Below, in pieces: positions 1-10,308 of a stretch of 64,000 bases of DNA. The stretch is from Sanghuangporus weigelae (Eukaryota > Basidiomycota > Agaricomycetes > Hymenochaetales > Hymenochaetaceae), in contig CP137329.1 of assembly GCA_033182465.1 (NCBI GenBank), positions 868,001-932,000 of the forward strand, given 5' to 3'. Both the position numbers and the translations under genes were made by a program. Numbering within the stretch: the first letter of the stretch is position 1; each line of letters starts with the position of its first letter. Under the pieces are notes generated by a model that was given only the letters and a program-made list of their open reading frames with translations, was not told the origin of the DNA and made no database searches.

Positions 1-191
1 ATAACTTCAAATCCATGGTTCACGGCCCCATCGAGACCATAATCGTCGATCAACTGAGCGTCCGGCTCAAAAAATTGGAAATTATAAAAATTGCCCCCAC
101 TTGGTATGTTAGTAGGAAGACACGGAAGTAAGCGTACGAGCTCCTGAAGCTTATCTTCGAGCTCGCCGGGTGAGAGAATGTGTACGGACAT
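1..191 (-). CDS. N-terminal fragment of an unrecognised protein
   Basis: The reverse strand is open from an ATG at 191 to the window edge and gives about 63 residues, starting MSVHILSPGELEDKLQ and going on through GGNFYNFQFFEPDAQ to a final GAVNHGFEV. I do not recognise the family. The piece looks soluble, with an amphipathic first helix and an acidic, aromatic second part and no signal peptide. It is divergent from GWT1, whose start lies about 300 bases away, so the two may share a promoter. The rest of the gene lies outside the window. That it is real is inferred from coding-like composition and the promoter-like DNA beside it. Confidence 0.55.
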   Translation of the reverse strand, partial: MSVHILSPGELEDKLQELVRLLPCLPTNIPSGGNFYNFQFFEPDAQLIDDYGLDGAVNHGFEV

Positions 192-318
192 CGTTTGTGA
201 ACAGTAAGTACCAATGAAATTTTCTTTACCATGTATGCTACGCTTACAAATGATTATATTACAAATCGCTAAGTTTTGAGTTTACCACATGCCATTTTTT
301 CGCTCCGAGTTTTCAACT

Positions 319-342
319 GTGGTTAACCACGTGGTTAACCAC
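319..342. repeat. Two tandem copies of the palindrome GTGGTTAACCAC
   Basis: Bases 319-330 and 331-342 are identical 12-mers, each its own reverse complement, so the whole 24 bases is also a palindrome. The flanks extend it: TCAACT on the left answers AGTTGA on the right with a three-base offset. Such a site fits a dimeric or tetrameric DNA-binding protein. No factor can be named from sequence alone. Confidence 0.8.
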
Positions 343-381
343 TCGAGTTGACAACATGTGGCATTCATTTGAGTTTTCACT

Positions 382-397
382 CCTACACTAGTGTAGG
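382..397. repeat. 16-base perfect palindrome
   Basis: CCTACACTAGTGTAGG is its own reverse complement and sits 40 bases after the tandem palindrome pair and about 25 bases before the TATA-like motif. It is a candidate regulatory site. Confidence 0.7.
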
Positions 398-496
398 GAA
401 AGTTCCACCTAAGAGGTCTTATATAAGGGGGTACCTGAAGTGCGGATTCTCGGATGCAGACGCGTCTCTAGTTTATCCTTTCACCATGCCGAGATT

Positions 497-2685
497 ATGA
501 GCAGCAACAAGGCAGACTACAAGTCGTCGAAAGAGGCTTTCGTCTCTGGCGTGACGGGCTCAACGGTCACTCACGTTAACCTCATCTCAGCCGTTGCACT
601 GGTAAGCTACCTCTCTGCAACTGACTTGACTGCTCTGGGCTCATGGTATCGAGAATAGTGTTCGATTGCACTTTATGCTGCTGTAAGGTCCCGTTTGTCC
701 TCGCCAAATCAATCCAATCTGGTACTAGAATGGACTATTCTCGTTCTACCACTTCTTCTCTCCATGACCCTCTTCGCGGAGATGCCGCTCTTGCTGTGCA
801 CAATGCTCCTGATTCTGACTGCCATATTGTTCAGTCTTCCCTGGAAAGACTACGATGAGCCTCCGTTATCGCCCTCCGTCTCTCGGACATCGTCATTCAG
901 TGGACAGTCAACTAATACCTCCCCGCCCCCGAGTAATTCGCGCATCATTATCTCACAATTACCTTCCTTGACGGTATACAGAGCCCACATGCTCCTCATG
1001 ACTTTCTTGGCCATCCTCGCCGTTGATTTTCCCGTCTTTCCACGTTCATTGGCGAAATGCGAAATATTCGGAGTCTCATTAGTGAGCGGGATCGCCTTGC
1101 TCTGAAAAAAAGTTACGAGAGGACAAGAAGACTCATGGGATTAGCTACATAGATGGATCTTGGGGTCGGATCATTCGTTTTCTCGCAAGGCGTGGTTTCC
1201 GCGATCTCGCTTCTTAAGGACCCAATGTATATCCTAGTTCCGCCCAGACCGAAAGTGCTTCCCGTCTTCGCACTTGGAGTCATCCGTGTAATTTCAGTAA
1301 AAGGCACTGAGTATCCGGTAAGCTTAAATAGGCGTCCTGACTTTATGAGATGTTAAAACTGAGGTGCTTTGATTAGGAACATGAACCGGAGTATGGCACT
1401 CACTGGAATTTTTTCTTCACCCTCGCTATCCTTCCGATCCTCCAGGTCCTCCTGCACCCCATAATGATACATTCACCCATATCGCTTTGGGGCTTCTTGG
1501 TCGCGCTTTGTCGGTGTTTCTCCTCATTTGGGATTCTCTTTTCATGACAAACTTAACGCCTGCGTCAATAAGGTCACCAGCTGGCTTTGTCGTTGACTCT
1601 CTTTCAACAATACACCTTGACCGCACCGCGAACAGGCCTTTTAAGTGCAAACAAAGAAGGGCTTGTATCACTTTCAGGTCCGTCCGTCTTACCTCTCAAT
1701 ATCTGCTGAAGAATCCTTCTTCACACCGGAATTGCAGGCTACCTTGCGATCCATTTGCTAGGTCTCTCAGTCGGGACACTCATCCTTCCACTTTCGCCTT
1801 CGGATTCCTAGCGTCAGCAAAATCGATTACAATTACGTTTGCGAGGAATCGACTCCGCTCCGTCCTCACCTACAACTACTCGGAGCAATAACGCAAGCGC
1901 GACCATGGATGGCGAGAAGGCACCAAAACGACAGGACGATAAGACTATTCTCGAGCTGTTCTCGTATGCGTTTCTCTGGTGGACATGCCTCGCTGTGTGC
2001 TACTGGATGAATACCGGGGGATGGGTTTCCAGACGATTGGTACGCTTCACTTGGAACAATATACATTGTTCTTATAACAACTCCTTTTTCAACTCGCCGT
2101 TCGGCAGGCCAATCTACCTTATGTCATCTGGGTGGCCGCATATAACACGTCGCTCGTCCTGCTCTATCTCTTACTAGATAAACTCTCTGTCTCGCGAAAG
2201 ACTTCGTCAAGTTTCAGCCCGATCCCCCCCCAGTAGTCTTCACCCGGGTCCATACGTATCCAGAGGCAAATCGAAGTCGAAATCTGCAGCTCCGTCATTA
2301 CTCGAAGCGATCAACCTCAATGGACTTGCGCTTTTCTTACTTGTGCGTCGTACCTTTATTCCCTTTCTTCCTGCGGAGATTTTACACTTACGCAAAAATC
2401 ATCATGCGATAGGCGAATGTTGCGACTGGATTACTCAATCTGTCCGTATCGACGATGTACGCATCCGACGGTGTGGCGATGGTCATTCTGTTCTTGCATT
2501 CTTTCGTTTTGTGCACGGTGGCGTGGACATTTAGGAAGGCGAGGCTATGGAATGCAATCTTGTTTCTCTACCATATACCCGTCCAAATCCTGATGGAACA
2601 CTTCTTTCAATTCTGTGATGAGATAAGAGACGCTGATGTGACGCCCTTAATTAAAGCGAAAACAGGACAATCAGGTACAGAATGA
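497..2685 (+). CDS. GWT1: GPI-anchor inositol acyltransferase GWT1/PIG-W
   Basis: The product acylates the inositol ring of GlcN-PI in the endoplasmic reticulum, an early step of GPI-anchor synthesis. Family hallmarks appear in order across the exons: an N-terminal [11 protein letters not shown], then [17 protein letters not shown] near 1000-1060, [17 protein letters not shown] at 1153-1203, [10 protein letters not shown]-like residues near 1630, [11 protein letters not shown] near 2115, and a C-terminal run from LNGLALFLL near 2320 to [14 protein letters not shown] at 2455. Many hydrophobic segments fit a multipass membrane protein. At least seven short introns interrupt it. Start 497 (MSSNKADYK) was chosen because family similarity begins there; an in-frame ATG at 440 exists. 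The first intron is uncertain, either 646-687 or an alternative donor. The last exon reads on past the usual end to a stop at 2685, so the C-terminus may be slightly longer than normal. Confidence 0.9.
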
Positions 2686-2891
2686 CGCTCATCGCGGAGT
2701 TCGTTGAGATCGTATCGAATCCGGACTGGACTGGTCCACTGGCACTTCATCCGATTCGCGAGGAGAAGCAAGCTAAGGAAGAGCTGCCGTCAGACCATGG
2801 TAAGCGAGACAGGACGATGAGCGAGTCGTATAAAGGAGTACGAGGCAAGATCCCTCCGTGCGAAATCGATGATTCTATGAGACTTTCATAG
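2682..2891 (+). pseudogene. Inverted fragment copy of the neighbouring kinase-like gene
   Basis: This 69-codon open stretch overlaps the GWT1 stop. It contains LHPIREEKQAKEELPSD and SYKG, matching LHPIKEEKQAKKEPPPD and SYKG in the minus-strand kinase-like gene (about 4165-4345). The two also share DNA, for example ATCCGGACTGGAC and AGAAGCAAGCTAAG. The copy has the opposite orientation, carries only one linker segment without the kinase domain, and ends soon after in a different tail. It is best read as a diverged partial duplication lying in the 3' flank of GWT1. It might be translated, but no function can be proposed. Confidence 0.65.
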
Positions 2892-3253
2892 CTCGAAGAT
2901 CATATTGTGCCGATTACAGTTCATAATGCCCCATTAAGATCCTGTGAAGAGAGGCTGTTGAGTCGATGTTATTTTCTCTGAATGAAACGCTGTATCTGTT
3001 GTTCCTTATATGCTTAGACATTCCAGACTTTACGTTGTTTTCACACTAACCTTCAAGGGCATCACGAACGAGGTGACTACAAGTGATTTACTAGATGTAC
3101 CTACACGGCAGGGCGAACTGTACACTACGAGATGAAGGAGAACAAGTAGAGGTATATATCAATGAGTCATACTATACATAGTTTCTAAAGTCCCACGAGG
3201 ACGATAAGTAAAAAAGGAAAGAAAAGTGAAAATACAAAGTTGGAATAGTACAT
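2892..3253. other. Convergent 3' spacer
   Basis: This short AT-rich spacer lies between the end of the fragment copy (plus strand) and the stop of the kinase-like gene (minus strand). I see only untranslated-type sequence here and no gene. Confidence 0.5.
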
Positions 3254-5301
3254 TTACGTCCCATCAATTATTATATGACCGTTACTTGAGTATTGCTTCA
3301 TATATCTCATCCAATAACAGTTTAGTTCACTACAACCGCCATCCAAACCGATGTCGTGACCATTTTCCACGAACCAAGAAACCTGTGCCCCGAGTAAGTC
3401 ATGAGCAAAATGTTACAAACCGGAATGCTCACTTTTCTAATAGCCTTGCATGAATGCAAGGCACTGAGAGAAAAGTCGATGATCTTGAAGGACCCATCCG
3501 CACTACGAAGTATGTTGCGCGGTTCAAGATCAGCGTGGCTAATCCCGATATCGTGAAGGGACAGCGCCGATTCGAAAATCTCAATTCTATCGTTTCGTCA
3601 GCCGCTATTCCAGAAAGTGACTGATTAATGACTTACTTGTCCTTGTACGTCAAGCGAGCCCATTCTTCATTATTCAAAGTCTCTCCACCGTAGTCCATGA
3701 CCAACATGACCATATCCTTTGATTCAAATAAGCCGTAACAACGAGGAACGATGCCGTCTCTGATTCTTCCTTCTTGTATTGCTTGGTTAATCACACGATA
3801 GAAGTCAAGCTCCTTATGCAAGGATTGGATGAGACATCCAACGAAATCGGAATCACTTTTCTGCACCATCTTCACTGCAAACGAGGGAGAGCTAGGATCT
3901 TCGCCGTGGCCGTCGATGTCGATTTTGGCCTCGTACACTATCCCTGAGATACCCTCCCCTATATCGCGAAGCAGTCGGAGCATGATGGGTTTATCCGATT
4001 TACTCAATGAGTAACACCAATCTGCTCCAAACATGGTGTCGAATAAGAACCAATGCTCGTGGTCCGCCACACGGGTGGACCAGCTGAACTGCTTGCGCGA
4101 TGAGCAATTAAGGCCGAATGCAACAAAAAGGAAACCTACCATAAGAACAGGAGGGGCTTCGGAATGGGTCTTTGGGCGAAGAACCGGCGGTTCATCCCTC
4201 GTACTCTGAGCCTGTCCCTTGTACGACCCGCTCTTGTCTTGTTTCTCGGGGTCTGGTGGCGGTTCTTTCTTAGCTTGCTTCTCTTCTTTGATCGGATGAA
4301 GCCGTCCAGTCCGGATCACTTTGGAGTTGTCCTCAATTTCAAACTCTGCGGAGATCATCATTCCAAGTAGGGCACGGAAAGGCCTTGTGTCATTTTGCTG
4401 AGGGATGACACTTGAATATGATACGAAAGGATTCCTGAGTTCATTGTGGAATCGAAGAAACACCCATTTGTGATGGGATGTTAGCGCCAGCCATTTTGCT
4501 CGGTGAGAACCCATGCATATGCACAGCTGGACGATGTTTGAAAGATTGCGACTGACAAAGACATAAGTTGAAACAGACCTTATTGATAATCCTACTTTCA
4601 ACAGAGTCCTCCGGCCGCATACTAATACTGAACGAATTCAATTCGAATATTTGGGTTAACATATCTAAGAGGTGCGGGGCCTTAACTTCCACCAGAACGG
4701 TGCCCCGTTCTCCGTGAAGGACATAACCTACTTTCGATTTGAATTCGTTCCCGCGTCCGCGTTCAGGAGGAACGGTTTGATCAGTAACTCGAATTGGACC
4801 ACCGAGGCTCGCCATGACCTTGCCCAATGCATCAATCGCACCAAATTTAACCATTCCCAAAGCCTAATTAGTCAATGAGGCATACTCTTCATGTCGATAC
4901 AAAGGCCGACATACGTGGATTTCTAGATTGTTAGCAGACCATGAAAGCAACGTGTGATTATCATCAACTTCCGGCTCGAACCGTCTGTCCCAACTGCTTC
5001 GAGGCTCAGGTAATTCACGATCCGCAAGATAATCATCAACTATCTCCAGCAACCTGTTGACCATGTCTGGATCTTTCCAGCCAGCCTTTGGCAACCATAT
5101 TCGTGGAAGTCGTTCTATCTCGACGGTAGCGACGTCCGTAGAGCTATTCTGGCCACCCTCTGTAGGCGGGGAATAGAACTTCGCCTTTTCTCTCAAATAG
5201 TCCTTGAAGAGCGTCATCGCGTCGAGGTGGCTTGAAGAGTTGGAGTTGTGAGAACGCGAGATCCGGAAACGTGATTTGTGCTTACGTAATATCATCCACA
5301 T
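3254..5301 (-). CDS. Fungal protein-kinase-like protein
   Basis: Several exons read from 5301 down to a stop at 3254-3256. The N-terminal half is a fungal-specific region (DALGKVMASLGGPIRV, MGSHRAKWLAL, HKWVFLRFHNEL) followed by a charged linker. The C-terminal half is a kinase fold: glycine loop GEGISGIVYEAK, lysine in FAVKMVQKS, then after an intron the catalytic loop HADLEPRNIL and KIIDFSLS. The DFG motif therefore reads DFS and the catalytic-loop lysine is replaced, as in many expanded agaricomycete kinase-like families, so activity is uncertain. The first ATG at 5301 is followed at once by a possible donor; 5217 (MTLFKDYLREK) is an alternative start. A fragment copy of its linker lies inverted at 2682-2891. 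The substrate is unknown. Confidence 0.75.
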
Positions 5302-5741
5302 CTATTCAAAAACTCCCATTATTCTAATTTGATTGATGTATCGAGCCTGTGCCACGCAAAACTTCAAGCTCGGGCCTCGCATTGTGAACATTACTAGTAC
5401 ATGAACCCGAACCTGGTCGGGTGAGAATTCTCTCGTGAGTAGGGAGTGGAGTTTGAATGTCTCACTAGGTCACGTGAAAATCATGATGCAAACTGGTACG
5501 ACACGACAAGGGAGAATGCGTTAGATGTACTATACAAATGACTATCTGAACTACGTAAGTAGGCAAGAAGTAAGCTTTTAAAAAGTGGTAAAGAATCAAG
5601 GAATTAGCTAGAAATGCGTAAAGAGGACGTCGAAAAAAGTCGTTGTGGTAATTGTACAAATCTTTTTACCCCTCATATCTCGTCTAGAACCACTGCCGAA
5701 ATCGCCTCAGCCTTCAACTGAATGTAAAGCCTGACTCATAC
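5302..5741. other. Intergenic spacer
   Basis: This stretch holds the upstream region of the kinase-like gene and the 3' flank of the pyruvate dehydrogenase kinase gene. Short open frames on the minus strand have no codon bias or family similarity. No gene or RNA is visible. Confidence 0.5.
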
Positions 5742-7514
5742 CTATTGAAGAGGTTCCCGCGAACTCGAGAGTCGGTTGAGGTGAATGTATACGTCCGTTC
5801 CGTACCCTTCCATGCTGATCAGCTTTAGGTCACCGCCAAAGTAGCGCGCATACTGTAAATTGGCAAAGATTAAACGCCAGCAACCCGTAAAAGAAACCGA
5901 AGAAAAGACGGCATAAGACGCACCAATCGGGAAAGCGGTAGGCCATAACCAAATCCTGCCATAGGAGCCTTGAAGTCTGAGTCCGTAAAGTCATCCTGAA
6001 TACCCTGGTTCGCCATCGTCGTGTACATATACGTCCAAACGAGCCGGATTGCGCTCCTCGGAATACCGCCACCTTCATCGCTGATCTTAATTGTGATATC
6101 TTCTCGGCCTTCGCTCACGATCACCTTGATGGGAGGAAGTTTTTCAGGAGCAGCGACTGCCTCGGCGACACCGAAGCGTTCCACGACGGCACGGAGGGAG
6201 TTCTTGAGAAGCTCGAAGCATATGTGAGAAAGATGTCCAGGTACGTAGGCGAAGTGTAAGTCAGGTTTGCAGATGAGTTGGACCGGTGGACCGGTGAACA
6301 TGCCATAGTGCTCTTCACAAACGAATCGAGCGTTCTCGATTGCTTCGTGTACGATATCACGTACATTCGCACGGGTGCAGATGATACCGACGTAGTCTGG
6401 ATGCGGCTCAAGCGTATTGAGTGCGATGTGCTGGCCAATGAGGAATCGAATTCCAATACGTGACATATAGAATCTGTCGAGCCACTGTTGCATCTCCATT
6501 CCGATGTGCGTTTCTCTCGGATCACCTCGAGAGCGCTTCCATTCAAGTACACCTTGGGCGACAGTAGTGACCGTCGGATCATGCCGTCTCTTGATCTTCT
6601 GGAGGAGGTTCGTGAAGGACGCGTTGAACGCGTGCATCTCTGGTGGAAATTTCATGTCTGGCATGCCTGGTGGGGCATAATATCGGCGCTCTATCGGAAT
6701 TCTCAATTTCGACGGCTTCGCCGAGTTCCCACCATTCCCGGAACCAAAGCTATTGCTCCCGTAGCCGTTGTTGAATCCGTCTGAGCCTTTATCATGATCG
6801 TAGAACGCTTCCACATCTGCAACGCTTTCCATGAGGCTCGGATTGGGTGTCGCTTCGGGAAGCTTATGCTTGTGGTGCCCATGATGAGCATATAAGGCCT
6901 TCTTTATCTCGGGAGTCAGGTTGAATTTGGGAAAGTTGATGAGTTCCTGGAAAACGGAAGTCCGGTGAGTGAGGGTTGCTCTAACTCCGCATAGAAGCAG
7001 AGCAAAGGAATGAGTGTGTGTAAAGGGGTGATAAAGACGAGTTCAAAGAATCAGAGCGGAACGTAGTGTCGACAGTTGACACTGGGGAAAAGGATGATGA
7101 GGAAAGGGGGAAGACGACTGGCGTACCTCGAAAGATTGGCAATACCAATTCTTCACTTTATTTATAGACGGCATGCCTGAGAGATCATGCGGGAGCTCGT
7201 CTAGCTCTTTGGCACGATGTGCAAGTCGAATCGGCAGCTCCTCTGATGTATACATCCACAGAGAAATTAAAGTGAGGCAAGTGTCTAAAACATTAGATAG
7301 GCGTACCGAGTAGGAACTGCGATCCCTTGAAGAGTGTGCCCTGAGACGGATTTTGGCCGAACAGTACCATCTGCTGCAAAGACACTGTATATGCTCAATC
7401 AGACGCATCTTCATGTGCATGATCTAATCGCAACGCACCCCCAGCCTGCGGAAAGCTAGCGAAATGGTGTATGCGATCCCAAAGGGCCGCAGTTATTCGG
7501 AAGGGTGACGACAT
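5742..7514 (-). CDS. PKP1: Mitochondrial pyruvate dehydrogenase kinase
   Basis: The product phosphorylates and switches off the E1-alpha subunit of pyruvate dehydrogenase in the mitochondrial matrix. The exons give MSSPFRITAALWDRIHHFAS, then GQNPSQGTLFKGSQFL, EELPIRLAHRAKELDELP, MPSINKVKNWYCQSFEEL and LINFPKFNLTPEIKKAL: the usual N-terminal four-helix domain. The C-terminal GHKL ATPase domain carries the N box (CFELLKNSLRAVVE), the G1 box (DEGGGIP), the G2 box (GFGYGLPLSRL) and the closing RYFGGDLKLISMEGYGTD, ending at 5742. An insert rich in Gly, Asn and Ser lies between FYDHDKGSD and PIERRYYAPPG. Sequence favours pyruvate dehydrogenase kinase over the branched-chain kinase, but the two are close. 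All signature residues are present. The transcript has at least five exons, and the start at 7514 is the first ATG of the aligned region. Confidence 0.9.
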
Positions 7515-8289
7515 GTCTGACTCGGTTGCTGAGGTCCACCTCTCGATCGAACACGATATCTATGCTTTGGCCTATCTAAACTAGACGGAAGGTCCACGAT
7601 GATGGGTGAAGGAGGAAGAGAAACGAAGCAAAACGAGTATAAGTGGGAGATGCTGAAATGCTAACCGGAGACGATGAGAGGAACCAGAGTCCGATATCCC
7701 GCATTTGGTCTCGGAGCAATCATGTGCTTCCTTTGCTAAACTCAGTCACGTGGTATATACCTGCCTCATCTGCCAATTGCGTCTCTGCATTTGATCATCT
7801 CATGTCATGTCATCTCTCACTGATGATAAAAATGCAACCTTCCCTTCTGTCCTCGCTCTCTATTTTATCTATTTCTTTTCTCTTTTGTGTAGACGTCGGG
7901 CTCATGCACCTGAATTCACCATGTACTCTTCTTAAATGGTGACCCGGATGTCCGTCCCGTCCCGGTGAGCTATAAAAACCTGCACAACATTCCGTTTCCC
8001 GCTCTCCGTTTCAGTCGTCGTTTCCACCGGACTCGGCGGGGCGGACTATCAAGTTTGTTACTTTTTGTCCTCCGCTCCGAGAGGCTCAGCCACTAATACC
8101 CATCCGACTTTGCCCGGCTACGAATGCTATACCCGTGATGTATCGGCTGTCTCCGAGACTTGCATACCACCTTGATCTAATCTCGATTCTCCCCACATCC
8201 CCGCATTCATTCTCATTGAATTGATCGCGTGCACAATGCTTTCTTTCTTAGCTGGTTTCCATCATATAAAACTCTCTGACACTCGTGTC
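7515..8289. other. Intergenic region upstream of PDH kinase
   Basis: The region is pyrimidine-rich and holds TATA-like GCTATAAAAACC near 7970 on the plus strand, with no good reading frame behind it. A 99-codon plus frame at 7643-7942 lacks any recognisable domain and is probably chance. Confidence 0.4.
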
Positions 8290-8639
8290 CAGTTGACTCA
8301 TACTAGCGCATCCGGACGACGTTGCAGCCGCCCTCTCCTGCACTGCGAAAGATTTCTCAAGGAATCTCCCGGATCGTCGAGCTGTACGAGGAGAGGAGAG
8401 GAACGTGTTTGCTGACTGCATGATACAGACTGCTGCGCGATGCGACAAACTCCGGAAGATCGTCTCGCCGCCATAAGCATACACCATCTGCATAACTCCT
8501 TTATCCCTTCGGTGACAGCCCCCGCGAATACAGCTGCTACTTCGTCAGTACCAAAAGCAGCGGACTTGAAGTTCTGCGGGACAAAAATTGCGACGAGGCC
8601 CGTTTTGTTATGAAATGGTGAGTAAGTAGGTTTAGCCAT
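8290..8639 (-). pseudogene. Shortened, decayed copy of the amino-acid transporter gene
   Basis: Two overlapping minus frames together recall the intact transporter at 10309-13528. MQMVYAYGGETIF matches MQMVFAYGGAMIF; AAVCIMQSANTF matches AAVCIMQFTYTF; and QLDDPGDSLRNLSQCRRG matches QLDAARDDPGDSWRSASRWRR. In the intact gene the first and second blocks are separated by further exons; here they are adjacent, so the middle exons are missing. The reading frame changes between blocks and the ends are absent. This is a broken partial duplicate on the same strand about 2 kb away. It gives no functional product. Confidence 0.75.
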
Positions 8640-9572
8640 ACTTCGCTGGTCGAATGAATGAATATGGACCGATGGAAACTTTAGCTCAATTAATATAGAC
8701 AGGACAGCTCACGAATAAGCCGTTGAGTGTGTATACTGGCTCCAGGACCATCCCATCCCGCCAAGAGTCTACGTGTACATGTACACGAGAATCGTGACGG
8801 AGAAACAAAACCGGTGGTCATTCGCGATTTATTTGATTGGCTCGACGGCTTGGGTAGGCATCGCCAAGACATACAACACAGTTCCCAACTGTCCGGGATC
8901 AGAGTCGAATCTTACACCGAGACCGAGAACAGAGAAGAACTCCCGACGGAGGCATAAAATCTGACACGACAATAATACTGAACATACAACTGTACGGACT
9001 AGGACTGCTAACACCGAGCACACATACACGGCCTCATTTCCCAATCCCGATCTCAATCCCGATCCCGACCCAAATCGATTACCCGTTCCACGGCTGATCT
9101 GCAAATGTCGTTATACTTACGCACAATGCATCCGAGTTCCAACACGCAAAAAAAAAAAAGGAGATAGAGACTGTGTAGGAGAAAAAAGTCCCATATAGCA
9201 CGCGACGCCATCCGTTCATCCGGCATGATGTCCACACACGCGCATACGAGAAAGAGGGAACGCATCGGCACAAAAAAAAAAAGGAGGGAGGAGGGGGGGG
9301 GGGGAAGTATATTATTCACTGCACTGACGAGATTTGGTACTGTACCTACCCCAGGGTTACGTATCCGACTTCAACTTACAAGTTACAAGTTCAAGACAAC
9401 CAGCATGACTAGATTGAACTGAACTGAACTGAATATAAATACTGATACTGATACCAAAATTAATGGGTGTGTCGAACGGGGGTCTACATACTGGATGTAC
9501 ATATATACACATACATACCATACCGTACGCACATACGCACGCCCGTCGTGCATCGTGAATCGTGTGCATCGC

Positions 9573-9613
9573 GAATCGAGTGAATCGAGTGAATCGAGTG
9601 AATCGAGTGAATC
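9573..9613. repeat. Tandem repeat of the 9-mer GAATCGAGT
   Basis: Four perfect tandem copies and a partial fifth are read directly. It is a minisatellite-like tract with no coding context. Confidence 0.85.
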
Positions 9614-9723
9614 GTGATGATGATACGGTCAAGTAAAAAGGGGGACTCTAATTATGGTGATACGATACGACTCGGATATAAGGATCTTTTTCTCGCAACG
9701 CAACATTATATTAGTTAGACGGG

Positions 9724-9750
9724 ATATATATATATATATATATATATATA
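9724..9750. repeat. (TA)n microsatellite
   Basis: An uninterrupted AT dinucleotide run of 27 bases. It is a likely length-polymorphic marker. Confidence 0.9.
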
Positions 9751-10258
9751 GCACTATAGCGGCAGGGACTGGGGGTGTATGCAATATGACGGAGAGACAC
9801 TAGTCGACAGACGACGGATGATATTAGTTTTGAAGGCATGGGAGTCATTCCTTCGTTCGTTCATTCATTCATTCCTTTCTTTTTTTTTTTTTGGTTGTAG
9901 TTGTTTGATTCGTTGTTCCGCCGCCGCCGTAGTCATCTCCTACGAGTGAATGTACATGTTACAGTAAGTGTTCGTCCATTATCTTCATTTGCATTCTCAT
10001 CTTATCTCATCTCGTCTCGTTCTCATCTCGTCAACCACGAGAGGGATAAAAAAAAATTAGTACAGTACTATAGGAGAGGAGGAGGGAGGGAGAATGAAAT
10101 GAAATGAAGAAGAAGAAGAAAAGAAAGAGTGGGAACATGATGCGCTACGCGTGTGAAATGCGAGACGGAAAGAAAAAATGATGATGACGACGACGACGAC
10201 GCGGTCTGCGTTTGCGTGAGAACTACACATGGGACGAGAAGTCTGAGGAATTCGAAAG

Positions 10259-10259
<1 letters not shown>

Positions 10260-10281
<22 letters not shown>
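10260..10281. repeat. (CAGA)n microsatellite
   Basis: Five to six tetranucleotide units lie just 3' of the transporter stop codon, probably inside its 3' untranslated region. Confidence 0.85.
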
Positions 10282-10289
<8 letters not shown>

Positions 10290-10308
10290 CGAGTTCCGAG
10301 TCCCGAGC

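Larger units (their letters stand above)
192..496. promoter_or_regulatory. Divergent promoter region with palindromes and a TATA box
   Basis: This spacer separates the two divergent starts. It holds a tandem pair of 12-base palindromes at 319-342, a 16-base palindrome at 382-397, and a TATA-like TATATAAGG at 419-428 placed upstream of the GWT1 start. A GWT1 transcript could start around 450. Assignment as a shared promoter is inference from position and motifs. Confidence 0.5.
8640..10308. repeat. Microsatellite- and homopolymer-rich spacer
   Basis: No gene is visible in about 1.7 kb. Simple sequence is dense: a purine tract with 11 A at 9270-9281 and 13 G at 9292-9304, a nine-base tandem GAATCGAGT repeated four times at 9573-9608, (TA)n at 9724-9750, T runs near 9880, and (CAGA)n at 10260-10281. 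It forms the 3' side of the transporter gene and the left edge of a compositionally distinct block. Confidence 0.75.

Noticed and set aside
6121-6582. 153-codon minus frame
   Set aside because: Shadow of the pyruvate dehydrogenase kinase exon in another frame.
9573-9613. Short regular repeats that might suggest a CRISPR array
   Set aside because: Units are 9 bases in direct tandem without spacers, in a eukaryotic genome; a simple minisatellite.
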